64,000 nucleotides of DNA from Lasiosphaeria ovina. Taxonomy: Eukaryota; Ascomycota; Sordariomycetes; Sordariales; Lasiosphaeriaceae. Under the pieces are notes generated by a model. The model did no database searches. It was not told where the DNA came from and saw nothing but the letters and a program-made list of their open reading frames with translations. Position numbers and translations under genes: made by a program. The DNA lies in assembly GCA_033439765.1 (NCBI GenBank), contig JAULSN010000004.1, positions 4,474,001 through 4,538,000 of the forward strand, given 5' to 3'. Positions 1 to 9,722 of the stretch are shown one piece after another (the first letter of the stretch is position 1; each line of letters begins with the position of its first letter).

Positions 1-96
1 TACCATTCCGGCGATCAGAACAACAACGCCCACGATGATCCAGAGGGGCGCTCCGCCGGCGAGCCCGGCACCATTCCACGTTATGTCGTCGGCCAT
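1..96 (-). CDS. small membrane protein, N-terminal part only (runs off the window)
   Basis: The minus strand opens with ATG (bases 94-96, context ACCATGG) and stays open for 32 codons to the window edge. The visible protein starts MADDITWNGAG and runs straight into a strongly hydrophobic stretch (residues about 18-32, rich in Ile, Val and Gly) that reads as one membrane segment. There is no cleavable signal peptide: a short polar N-terminus of about 15 residues precedes the hydrophobic run, as in a signal-anchored protein. The next two genes, at 1.2-1.7 kb and 3.3-3.7 kb, are also tiny single-pass membrane proteins, so this may be a local group. The family is not recognised, and the C-terminal part lies outside the window. 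The start codon is fairly secure; the function is unknown. Confidence 0.55.
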   Translation of the reverse strand, partial: MADDITWNGAGLAGGAPLWIIVGVVVLIAGMV

Positions 97-1207
97 GGTG
101 CCAGCCTGTGTTGAACGGACTGCGTCTAGTTTCTCTTAATCTCTTGGATAGTTAGAAAGTCAAGCACGCGTTTTCAGAGAGATCGGAGAGCTTCTTTTTT
201 GGCAGTCTCTATTCTCTGATGCGTTGCCGCAAAAGAGGGTAAGGCAACCCTCGTCACCAGGCGAGAGGGAAACGTGCTCGTTTTATTTTGTCCAAATGCT
301 TGTGAGCTCTTTGAAATGCAGGTCTCCCTGAGTGCCTTCTGTTCCGTTCGGGGCCATGCAGTTCTTTCACGGTGTGCTTTTGTTTGACAGACACTGGCGG
401 ATAATTGGACGATCAAACAGCGCCATTGTGTATTCTAGACGTGGCACTGGAATTGGGGCTGAGATTGCTGCTAGATTGGTTCTTTGTGGTAGAGACCTTG
501 ACTCTTGATTTGATTGTTGCTATCGGGGTTTGATCAATTGAGACACCGCTGTTGTGTACCAGCTAGTTCTAGAGCCCTTTTAAATTACTCTACCAGCCTT
601 GGCACATTGTTCCTTGCGATTTGCAACTGTCGAGCCTCTCAGTCCAATCATGGATCACATGGTCGCCTTGATAACTCAAATAAGAATCGGAAATAATTAC
701 ACCTCAGATATTAGGTACCTGGCTAGCCTGGATTGTTTGAATTCAGTGTTTTAATTATGAGAGAGATTGAGTCTACTGATGTCGTTGAAATGAAATATGA
801 ATATTAGTGCTACTAGGAAAAATGACCTCCAAAGATGCTAGACGGCGGCATGAGATCCAGTACCGCTCCCCCTTCCTCTGTGCATTGCCTTTCCCGTTTC
901 CGCCGAGCTCGTCTCTTCTAAGCATAGACAGTTGCCAAGTCTTCTGAAGAATCCGAGGAATCCTCCAAATCGGGGCTAATAGCTGAATGCGCTGAGGCAG
1001 TCCATTGAGCTCTTTAGGACTACGCCTAGGCTGGATCCCAAACTTCACCCCTGATACCTCGTCATGTGTTTCTTTCCTCTCCGGCCGAGCTTGTATCCTA
1101 TCAAGAGAGGCACCAGCCGCCAACTTATCTGAGGGACCCGAATCCAAATGTGTCTCTAGTAGCGCCTGTACAGGAGGCACGGATAAGCGCATGAACACTG
1201 GAACTGG
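97..1207. other. intergenic region, no supported gene
   Basis: This 1.1-kb stretch lies upstream of the partial minus-strand gene and downstream of the proline-rich membrane-protein gene. Short open frames occur on both strands, but none has a plausible start, composition or domain. The part nearest base 97 should hold the promoter and 5' UTR of the partial gene. I see no repeat or RNA gene in it. Confidence 0.5.
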
Positions 1208-1683
1208 CTACCGTTGGGGTGCAAGCTGCGGTACAACTGACGTATATGCAGGTGGGAAAGGTCGCGACCACCACGGTGCGATAGGCGGCTCCCCAGGAGG
1301 CGCCGGGGCAGGAGGCCCTGGGGCAGGAGGCCTCGGGGCAGGAGGCGGCGGTGCAGCAGGCTCCGGGGCAGGTTTACTCTCCGGTGTTGCGGCGGCTTCC
1401 GTATCGGAGTCACCCGCTGGAAGTTTTCACAACAAATTAGTTAGAACTAGGCGTCCAGGGCCATGAAATAGTATCTGACCAAGTCGAATTGGGACCCACC
1501 CGAATCTTGCGGGCCAAGTGCAACAAACGCAAAGTGAGATTGTGTCTAACTTTTGCCAGCTTCAATTCCCCTTTTGGCTTTCTTGACTTTGAGTCCCACG
1601 GTAATAAACACGATGACGCCAATGACTCCACCGGCGAGGATTCCAAAGGAGACTGCGAGGCCAAAGACTGTCGTTGTTTCCAT
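1208..1683 (-). CDS. small single-pass membrane protein with a proline-rich tail, two exons (predicted)
   Basis: Predicted exons are complement(1551..1683) and complement(1208..1416), giving 113 residues. Exon 1 encodes METTTVFGL followed by a Gly/Ile/Val-rich transmembrane segment (about residues 6-31) and a basic stop-transfer patch (KVKKAKR). Left unspliced, the frame ends after 45 residues. Using donor GTTAGA at 1550 and acceptor TTCCAG next to 1416, with a CTAAC branch-like motif between, joins it in frame to an acidic stretch and then a long Pro/Ala tail (residues about 60-95, repeated PAP/PPP). The tail would be cytosolic and resembles an SH3- or profilin-binding surface; that is inference. 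The donor is not the most common fungal form, so the unspliced 45-residue version remains possible. A hexanucleotide repeat lies just upstream of the start. The family is not recognised. Confidence 0.5.
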
Positions 1684-1714
1684 AGTGAAAGGTTTGTGGT
1701 GTGGTCACTGTGAC

Positions 1715-1774
1715 TGCGAGTGCGAGTGCGAGTGCGAGTGCGAGTGCGACTGCGACTGCGACTGCGACTGCGAC
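1715..1774. repeat. hexanucleotide microsatellite (TGCGAG)5(TGCGAC)5
   Basis: There are ten perfect hexamers in a row: five TGCGAG followed by five TGCGAC, with a clean switch at 1744/1745. The array sits 32-91 nt upstream of the minus-strand start at 1683, so it probably lies in the 5' UTR or core promoter of that gene. Confidence 0.95.
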
Positions 1775-3212
1775 GAGTTTTCCGGGTCAGTTTTTGCCTT
1801 GCAATAGCTAGAGAAGATGGCGATGAGTTGTCGATGGCGTGTGTATCCGAGTTGCTGAGTGTCTAACTAATATGTCATGCCTACCTTGGTAGGAACCTAT
1901 GTTGTTAAATACTCAAGTGGCCGTGAGTCACTCACACTAAACAAGTCGACGAATACTTGCACGGCACGATCTATGTTTGCCTTTGGTTCAAACTCGAGTG
2001 TTTGCTGGTCGATTTCGTGAGAATTGGAGTTGTGTGAAAGCGGGCTGGGCTAGAGTCTCGACCAAAGATTGCGTGTGGATGAAGCAATTATTTCGGGCCT
2101 CAACACGTACCACATTGACCGAGAAAATCTTGCTGCTACAGCGCCAAGAAAGCGCAACAAGGAATTTACTTGGGTTCTTTTACCCGAGTCGGCGTTATCA
2201 GATTGCCCACTTTGTCCAGAGTGGCAGGGACAGTCAAGCCAGGCAATCGAAACGTGCTTGCCTCCGAGTCGCAAAGTCAAACCAAAGCTGCAGCATGGCT
2301 TCCCCTTTTGTCACCGTGTCAAGCCATTTGCCCGTAACGCCCAAAATGCGAAGGGCTTGGGCAAGCACTCCACTCCATCGCCAGCGAGAGAATCACGCAC
2401 GAAATCGCAATCGTTTTCCTTGCCCACCAGAATGGCGCTTTCTCTTCAGCCCTTGTTCCATTGCTGGTCAGCTTTGGCACCGCGCCATCCCGTACAAAAG
2501 GAACAAAGTGGTTTATCGGGGCGGCTATCGGCCAAACGAACATGATGCCGCTCGCCGCTTTGTTTGCCGCTTTGTTTGCCGCTTCCTGTCTCGATACTTG
2601 GGAAGGCAGACCTTCTGCCAATCTCGGGCAAACCAGAACCCGCAATTTCAGGTGCCACAATCTGAATCAAGTTTCAAACAACAACCAATACCCACCTGAT
2701 GTCATCTTGCCCCATGGTCTGTCCTACCGAGGGGCGCCGCTTAGCCTGGGCTGGGACTCGCTCGTCCTGGTCTTGTCATGGCCCGACATCCTCGGTTTGC
2801 AACCCACAAGTTCTGGGCGCGTGAAACCCGACAGCATCAACTTATCGCACAGCGGAGGCGGCAGCGAAGACGACGAAGGATACAAGACTCATAGAAACAC
2901 CGGAACCAGACACGGAACAGCAAACAAAACACCCAAGCTAGAGACGTCCATATTCCAATCAGCATTATTCCCACTAACGGCCAACGGCAGAAGTGAAGAT
3001 CAATTGACACTACTGTACCGCGAGGTGGACCTTGAGGCTAATAGCTAGGCCACGGCGCGGCAAAGACTCGGCTTGGGGGCTGTTCTACTTGACGTTAGCA
3101 GACGTGACGTTCACAAAGCGGTTGTGTCGGTACCTCGGCGTCTTAACCAAAACATAGACTAGTTACTGACAAAGACATAGAGGCACAAACTGCTGCAGAC
3201 CATCAACGCTCC
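1775..3212. other. divergent intergenic region between two small membrane-protein genes
   Basis: This 1.4-kb spacer lies between the divergent starts at 1683 (-) and 3346 (+) and must hold both promoters. Long open frames exist on the plus strand (1977-2699 and 2461-3048), but they overlap one another in different frames and look like chance. At 2557-2585 a 12-bp unit, GCTTTGTTTGCC, is repeated in tandem. Nothing else stands out. Confidence 0.5.
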
Positions 3213-3220
3213 TATAAAAA
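3213..3220 (+). promoter_or_regulatory. TATA box
   Basis: TATAAAAA lies 126-133 nt upstream of the ATG at 3346. A TATA box is unusual enough in this window to suggest a regulated promoter for the small membrane protein that follows. Transcription would be expected to begin about 30 nt downstream or a little more. Confidence 0.5.
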
Positions 3221-3345
3221 CTGGCAGAAAACCACAGCACCCAGTGCGACAATCCAAGTTGAGAGTTTCGCTGCCGTGCCAATCTCGACTCAGACAAGCA
3301 CTTCATCAGACGCTAAGAGCATCAACTTCCAATCTCCAAGCAGCC

Positions 3346-3717
3346 ATGAACGAATCGGCGGTGATGTTGAACTCCTCGGCACAGGCCACAAACACATCCA
3401 GGCTGCTTGGCCCCGAAGTGGTAGGCCAGGCCACGGCCTTACCCGAGTTCTCGGCATGGGCCGCAGTCATCATCGCGGTCCTGTTTGTGGTGCTGCTGTT
3501 CAATGGGCTTATGGGCCTCCACGTGGCTGGCAGGGGCGCGCCCAAGCCAGCCGAGAGCGACCACAAGCTTGCTCCCAAGGACGAACACGCTGGAACGTGG
3601 ACACTCAACACCTCGCTCACCTCGGTGGATAACACTCTGCCCCCTTATTCTCGCGGTGATGGCGAGCCGTCGACCGACAAAAAGGGGGAGAGAAGAGACT
3701 CGAAGAAGAAGGCCTAG
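3346..3717 (+). CDS. small single-pass membrane protein with N-glycosylation sites
   Basis: This is a single-exon reading frame of 123 codons plus stop. The chosen ATG (MNESAVML) is the first in the frame; the frame is open further upstream but without an ATG. Residues about 1-30 carry three Asn-X-Ser sequons (NES, NSS and NTS), so this end is probably lumenal or extracellular. One hydrophobic segment follows (about residues 36-60, AAVIIAVLFVVLLF). The C-terminal half is hydrophilic, with a PPYS motif that resembles a WW/arrestin-ubiquitin ligase (PPxY-like) site and a lysine-rich end. A TATA box lies upstream, and AATAAA occurs directly after the stop (3720). It is the third mini membrane protein in 3.7 kb. 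The family is not recognised. Confidence 0.55.
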   Translation: MNESAVMLNSSAQATNTSRLLGPEVVGQATALPEFSAWAAVIIAVLFVVLLFNGLMGLHVAGRGAPKPAESDHKLAPKDEHAGTWTLNTSLTSVDNTLPPYSRGDGEPSTDKKGERRDSKKKA

Positions 3718-4527
3718 AGCAATAAACAGTATCTCGCCACGATACGTTGGGCCTGGCGCCTATCTGTCAGTTGAGTGGTAGGGGACACTAGCAGTAACCG
3801 TGTTCAACAGAACCCGGAGTTACAATAGTCCTTTTTCAATAGCTTGTTCATAATTCAAGGCATAATATCAGTACATGTGGACCAAAGACCAAAGTGAACA
3901 ATTGTGTGCGTGGTCAAGAATTGATGTGGCGATGCGAAAATTCCTACTCGAGTCAGCCGCCGGAGATGCTCTCGGAGTGATCACAGAGCTCGCCCATGAA
4001 GTCAGGGAAATAATGAATTGCCGTTACTCGAAATAATTCACCAACTAATGCATGGAAGGTAGTTAAACACATGGCTCCGAAACTATCTCCGGCCTGCCGT
4101 GGTCTATATTTGGGCAAGTAACACCTAGTCCAGATACAAGCAACGCCGAACAGGCCAGGCATAACCATAACAGTAGGAACCGAGTTCAGTTGCCGTCCAT
4201 TTTCCCACCAGCTCGGAGTGCTGTTTAGTAAAGAAGAAAAAAGAAAGTAAAAACGAGAAACGAATGGGAATGGAGAAAGGAAGCCAAGGACCTTTGGATT
4301 TTGCTCCAGCCATACCACCCACCCCCGGGCCCCCCGCTGATCAACTACTGTATCCCATCCCCCATTCCGTAGCGAAGATCCAAGCAAGAAAACAGAAAAA
4401 AAGAGAAAAACGGAAAAATAAATGGAAAATAAATAAAGAGAGAAAAAAAAAATTAACACACCCCTTCCCCCCCCCCCGGGCCCGGCCCGACCTCTCTGTT
4501 ATTATCCTTATTGGTGATAATTGGTCC
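3718..4527. other. convergent 3' intergenic region with homopolymer tracts
   Basis: The region lies between the stop codons of a plus-strand and a minus-strand gene. It contains an A-rich stretch (about 4225-4455, including AATAAA-like sequences) and a C run followed by a GGGCCCGG palindrome (4467-4490). On the minus strand the A-rich DNA reads as a run of Phe and Leu codons, which is a composition artefact. No gene is supported. Confidence 0.5.
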
Positions 4528-5601
4528 TCATATAAACCCCTCCCCGCCATGCACCACAGACCCCTCCATCAGCCGCTGCTCCTCCTGCTGCGCCAGCTGC
4601 TGCCGCGCAGCCAGTTTCTGCTTGCGCCGCCGCAGCAGCCGCACCGCGCCCCAGCCCACGAGCGCGATCGCCGCCGCGCCGACTGCTAGTGAGATCAGCA
4701 CCGTCGCCACCGGGCTAAGGCCGCCGCTGCCGCTGCTGTCGGCTTCTGCCGAGGGGGCTAGTGTGGGGGTTTGTTTTGTGCTCGCCGTGAGGGGATGGTT
4801 TGTGCTTGCTGTGCTTGTTGGTTTCGGCGCCGTTGTTCGAGCCAGCGACGTTGCTTTGCTCCTGGCCGTGCCTGTGGCCGTGCTTCGCTTGGTGGCGGTG
4901 CTGCTTTTGTTGCTACCACTGGCTGCACCGCCGCCGCTGTAGTGGGCGGTGCTGCTGGTCTTGGTCTTGGAGGGCTCGGTCACGGCAGACGTGTCGCTGA
5001 GGAGCGGCGCGTCCTCGGACGGCGGCGGCCGCAAGCTGCCCGAGAAGGACGACATGCTATTGATACCGGTGGTTGTGGTGGTGGGTAGTGTTATGGTCGT
5101 GACGGTGGTCGTGGACGACGGCACGGTCACGGTCACGGTGACGAAGACGATCTCCTCGTTGCCCTGTCCCGGTATGTAAGTCGTGTGGTTGGTGGCGGCT
5201 TGCTTGGCCGCGTTGTTGTTGGTGTTGGTGTTGGGGTAAGAGGCTGGGGCGGTGGCCGAGGAGTCGTGCGTGTTGGTGATGGTAGAGTCATTGGCGAGGG
5301 TGCTTGGGGCCACGGGCGTGGTCCGCGTGGCGCCCGTCTCGAGATCCAAGGTCATGGCCGTGGCCATCGTGGTGTTGTTGCTGACCGCGTGTATGGCATT
5401 GGCGGCCGTGTGAGCTATGCTGCTGCCGCCCGTCACTGTGTCTGTCACTGTCACTAGACTCGACACGTTTGCCGCCCTAGGCGGACGGAGCTTGGCAAGG
5501 CGCTCAGGAGGGATGCGGATATTGCGACGGCGGAGGTCATTGCCGTGGCTGCGACGCACTTGGCCGTCAGAGACAGTGGGGCGGCGGAATCGAGGGTCCA
5601 T
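4528..5601 (-). CDS. Ser/Thr-rich single-pass membrane protein (mucin-like), function unknown
   Basis: This intronless frame gives 357 residues from ATG at 5601. The first 40 residues are strongly basic and arginine-rich, with no signal peptide. Residues about 45-290 are dominated by Ser, Thr and Ala with several Asn-X-Ser/Thr sequons and Val-Thr dipeptide runs (for example VTVTVTV), the composition of an O-mannosylated, wall-exposed stalk. One transmembrane helix lies at about 297-320, followed by an RLLRRRK stop-transfer patch and a short glutamine-rich cytosolic tail of about 35 residues. The overall plan (stalk, one helix, short tail) is that of fungal cell-wall sensors, but I see no WSC cysteine domain, so that assignment is only a suggestion. 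The missing signal peptide suggests that the real first exon may lie upstream, or that the stalk is delivered by the internal helix. Confidence 0.65.
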   Translation of the reverse strand: MDPRFRRPTVSDGQVRRSHGNDLRRRNIRIPPERLAKLRPPRAANVSSLVTVTDTVTGGSSIAHTAANAIHAVSNNTTMATAMTLDLETGATRTTPVAPSTLANDSTITNTHDSSATAPASYPNTNTNNNAAKQAATNHTTYIPGQGNEEIVFVTVTVTVPSSTTTVTTITLPTTTTTGINSMSSFSGSLRPPPSEDAPLLSDTSAVTEPSKTKTSSTAHYSGGGAASGSNKSSTATKRSTATGTARSKATSLARTTAPKPTSTASTNHPLTASTKQTPTLAPSAEADSSGSGGLSPVATVLISLAVGAAAIALVGWGAVRLLRRRKQKLAARQQLAQQEEQRLMEGSVVHGGEGFI

Positions 5602-6343
5602 GGCTGCGACTTGCGAGAAACCAGCGTGTGTTCAGACCTGCGGCAGTGTCGGTGACTCGGTGTTTGGTGTTGTGCTGTTGCGTTGGGCAAACCTCGACTG
5701 TTAAAGGCGGCACATGGGTAGAGGGTCTGTCTGGCAGAGAGAAGACGGCCATGAAACGTGCGCAAGCCTCACGCGGTCCCCCCTTTAATCTTGATAGTTG
5801 TCGTCTGAGGCTGGCTGCTGGCATGCCGCACCAGGACTCTCGACAGCGAGAGACAAGAAGCGTCAAGGCTTTCGGCGTCGAGATGTGATCGCAATCGAGC
5901 CATGCCCTCTTGCGAATATAGAGAGACTGATAGGAGGCGGTGGGCGCTGGCGTTGCCGCCCTGGAAAGGTCCATGTCCACTGCTCATGACTGCACAACAA
6001 ACACGGGATGACAATCGAGGGAAAATGACCCCAATCTCGGCTCCCATGCCCCAAGTTCTGATGATGATTACCTCGAGGGCAGACTGTCTGATCCAGCCCC
6101 AGACCAAGCTCACAAGCCGTTTCACATCGTCGTTCCGCGAAATAGCGTGCTCGAGCGGTCAGTATCCCACCAAACCTGTGTTTCCGCAAATGACTATTGC
6201 GCATCCCCCTGTCACCCGCTTTGAACGATAGCCCGAGTGCTGTTCAATGATTAATTACTATTAACGATTGTCTCGGCAGTCTGGTATGACTGCCGTTTTC
6301 AAAGGCGGGCGGGCGGGTGGCTTCCATTCCAAAACCCGACCGT
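5602..6343. other. intergenic region, no supported gene
   Basis: This is 742 bp between the start of the Ser/Thr-rich membrane-protein gene and the 3' end of the MFS transporter gene. It should hold the 5' region of the first and the 3' UTR of the second. Open frames on both strands are short and mutually overlapping, and I see no repeat. Confidence 0.5.
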
Positions 6344-8514
6344 TCACGCTTCCTTTGCACCATTCCCTGCCGTGTCTGTGCCCTTGATTGCCCGTTGTGT
6401 CACCACGGTGGGGCCCCCTGATTTCTCGTCCGCGCTGGTGCTCGAGTGGCGAGCGACCTTGTCGCCGGAAACCGCGCCTGTGTCTTGGCCAGAACCGGCG
6501 ACTTCTGCTGGTGCCTTGCCCTCCTCTTCGGACGCCTCGGTTGTTTTCCTGTCCTTTTTCACACTCCGCCACTCCATAAGAACAACGCCAAGCAGCGTCA
6601 GGACGGCGAGGACCACGGCGACGAGAAAGACGCGCCGCAAGGACTCGTTGTACTCGAAAACCACGGCATGCTGGATCGCTTCCGGCAGCTTGGCGACGAT
6701 GGACGTGGCGCCGCTGTTGCCGAGGAGGCTGGAACCGAACCCGGGCAGGCGGCTCAGGCGGTCGAGCAGCTGCGCGTTGAGGACGTTCTGGCCGACGGAC
6801 AGGAACACGGCGCCGCCCAGCAGCTGGCCGACGTTCATGATGGCGGTGCCGATGGGCACGTCCTCGAGCGGCAGCACGGCCTGCACGGCCAGGTTCGGGC
6901 CCTGGAACGCGCACCCGAAGCCGAAGCCCGAGAGCACCTGGTACCCGATCCACCGAGCGCTGTCCGCATCGACCTGCAGCGTGTACAGCATGCCGGCGCC
7001 GACGGCCATGAGAGCGGCCCCGGCGATCATGAACGGGTTGTAGTAGCCTACGCGCGCGGTGAGGACCCCCGTGCAGATGGAGGCCACCACCATGGACAGC
7101 AGGAGAGGGAGGAGGCGGATGCCGCTGTCGACGGCGTTGACTCCTTTCACGGCCTGGAACCAGATGGGGAGGTAGTAAACTGGTTCAACGGTCAGCTGCG
7201 GCTCTGGCCGGCCAGAGGGAGGCGGGCAAAAATGTCAATGTCCATACTGAATATCGTCGACTGCCCGCCAATGGTAAGTGTCGACCAGAAGCCGGCAATG
7301 ATGCTGCGCTGCACGAAGACGCGGCGAGGTATGGTTGCCGTGTCTGGCTTGAAAACCTGAACCGAGGCAAAGGCCACCAGGAGGAGACCAGCGAGCACCA
7401 GCAGTGCAATGATACGACTATTGCTCCACTAAGAAATATCAGCCAAATGCAGTCGCTAGACACTTGCTGCACATGGAGAAGAGAGATGGAGGCAAAGGCG
7501 GGAGTAGGGACGTGGTGAATGAATTACCTGGTACTCCGACCCACCCCACTGCAGCGCCAACAACAGGCAGACGATGCCGGGCAGGAGGGTGGCGATGCCA
7601 AGCAGGTCGAGGTTCAGCACCCTGCGCCCCAGCGACAGCCGGGTCGCGTCCCGGTCCGGCTCCTGCATGAGGGCCGCGATGAACAAGAAGGCGGCAGCGC
7701 CGAACGGCAGATTAATATAGAAGCACCACCGCCAGGAGACCTTGGTCGTGAACACGCCGCCGAGCAGCGGCCCCAGCACCGACGAGACGCCGAACACGGC
7801 CCCGAACAGGCCCTGGTATATCGGCCGCCGGTGCAGCGGGACCGAGTAGACGATGGTGACGACCTGGAGGTGAAGGTTAGACTAACTGGCTGGCTGAGAC
7901 TGGGCTCGCCGCCGGGGGGGGGAGGGAGCGGCTCACGATTCCCGAGGTGACGCCGGCGGAGCCGACACCAGCAATAGCTCTGCCGAGGATGAAGGCGGCG
8001 CTGGTGGGCGCGGCGCCGCACACGGCGGAGCCGAGTTCGAAGAGGAAGATGGACGCCAGGAGGGTGGTCTTGATGGCGAAGAAGGTGTACATCTTGCCGA
8101 AGAGCAGCTGGAACGCGCACGTGGTCAGCAGGAACGCGCTGCCGTACCAGCCAATGTCGGTGACCGAGTGCAACTCGTCCGTGATCTCGGGGATGGCCGT
8201 GCTGATGATGAGGCGGTCCTGTGCGTGCGTAATCAAATAATTAGATGCCTCCTGTCAGCAAATCGACAAGAGGAAGAAAGAGGCACTGGTTGGGGCCAAC
8301 AACAGACCAGAGACACGAGAAACAGGCTCATGAACACCGACGCCATGATCAACGCCAGCCGAAGGCCTTGTGGATATGTGACTTCTTCTGTCGATGTCGT
8401 TTTGGGCGCACCCGTATCTGCTCCTTCACCCCCAGCTCCAGCGGGTGCGGCCGGAGACCCAGAGCCAGAGGTGCCAGGGGCCTCGGCCGCCTGGTCTCTC
8501 TTTTTGAACAGCAT
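6344..8514 (-). CDS. MFS drug:H+ antiporter, DHA2-type (14 TM), five exons
   Basis: Predicted exons are complement(8308..8514), (7937..8218), (7528..7863), (7248..7428) and (6344..7179), giving 613 residues. Every junction is GT-AG and restores a typical DHA2 sequence: exon 1 ends ..FLVSL and exon 2 continues [14 protein letters not shown], and the exon 4/5 join gives ..[13 protein letters not shown]. Visible landmarks are GKMYTFF in the loop 2-3 motif A position, the antiporter motif C with [12 protein letters not shown], the [10 protein letters not shown] block, and SGIRLLPL in the second half. The N-terminus (about 45 residues) and the C-terminus are hydrophilic and low in complexity. The family exports drugs, fungal metabolites or sometimes iron-siderophores at the plasma membrane; the substrate cannot be read from the sequence. 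A Zn2Cys6 regulator lies directly upstream on the same strand. An in-frame ATG at 8610 would add 32 residues; 8514 was chosen because it gives the usual family length. Confidence 0.85.
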
Positions 8515-9722
8515 CTCGAATGAATGGAGAGAGAAAGAGAGAGCTTTCTGCCGGCCCTGTACCTCATCGCTCACACGACTGCAGGCATACCGGCTACCCA
8601 AGGTACGCAACGCGAGTAAGCGATGATTACGGTATATACTAACTAATCAATTATAGGAGATGCAGGCATTGAAAACTCAACATGGCGGGCAAGTCCTGTC
8701 ACGATTGGGAAACGAGAGACGGTGGTGGCAAAACGGGAGGTGCAGAAATTTGGGCGATTGAAGAAAAACACCGAAACGCGGGTCTTTTCGAGTCTCTCTA
8801 CAGACACGCGTCCTGAAGCGGTAAGGCGTGGGAGGCCGTCGAGTCCTCTTGTATGAATTTCGCTTCCGTTCCGTTCCAACCCTTGAGCATTCGCGGTTGG
8901 TTCTCGCGACAGGGGCCCCGGCCCTACTTGAGATCCAAACTCTGCCTTCTTGCAGCGCAGAAGTAAAATGCAAGCGGCAAAAATACAGTTACGCTGAATG
9001 ATAAAGACGGGAATACGAGTTTGGAAAACGTCTGTTCTTTTGACCTATGGGCAGCTATTCCGTCACGGTAATCCGGATCCGTAGGGGGCAGTGTCAACAT
9101 TGAGGCTTGGCACTATCAGACTAACGGCCGTTCAGGGGTTGGGGGTTACGTGGACACTTGGATACGTAGTGGTCGGAGACAGTGTAGGTGATTGTCGACC
9201 CTGTCCGGTTGCCGCACCAAGTCTCGACTCTAGATTGTCCGTCTCGAAACCAGGATGTATTGACCCAGAGAGCGGGAGTCGGCGACTGACTCTCCCGATT
9301 TTAACAATGGCAACTGGGCTTGTTGGCCCCAGGACCGGAATCGTGGTGCTGTTGCAGGCACGGCAGATACTGGACGTTAGAAACGCGCACACCTCAAGAT
9401 TGTCACCAAGCGCAGAATGCTTCCGTCACGTAATATCGTCATGGTAGATGTGAAGAAGCAAAATGAGCCAATGTCCAACCATGGCGCAATATCCATTAAT
9501 ATGTTCCCGCGTGCCGGAACGCGGTCTCTGGTCGCTCGAAGGCGAGCTGCTAAATCCATCCATCTTACACCGGCTGCCGAACAAGAGCAGAGAAAAGTTC
9601 GTGACATCGTCCCAGAGTGAAGAGATACATCATTACACATCACTGACTGACGCAGTGAGATTCGCTATACAGGGATAGAGTTGAGAGAGAGCTAGAGGGC
9701 CGCCCAGTGCCTCTCGGGCCGT
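8515..9722. other. intergenic region upstream of the MFS gene
   Basis: These 1.2 kb separate the MFS start (8514, minus) from the 3' end of the Zn2Cys6 gene (9723, minus). The region should contain the MFS promoter and the 3' UTR of the regulator. No coding region or repeat is supported. If the neighbouring regulator controls the transporter, its CGG-type half sites should lie here; I could not single out a convincing paired site by eye. Confidence 0.45.

Noticed and set aside
1977..3048. Two long overlapping plus-strand frames (240 and 195 codons)
   Set aside because: They overlap in different frames, have no domain, biased composition or splice signals, and lie in a divergent promoter region.
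3953..4459. Minus-strand frame with a Phe/Leu-rich hydrophobic N-terminal part
   Set aside because: The hydrophobicity comes from an A-rich tract read backwards; no real start context or conserved sequence.
6261..9722. Secondary-metabolite cluster around the MFS and Zn2Cys6 genes
   Set aside because: No PKS, NRPS, terpene synthase, P450 or methyltransferase within the window.
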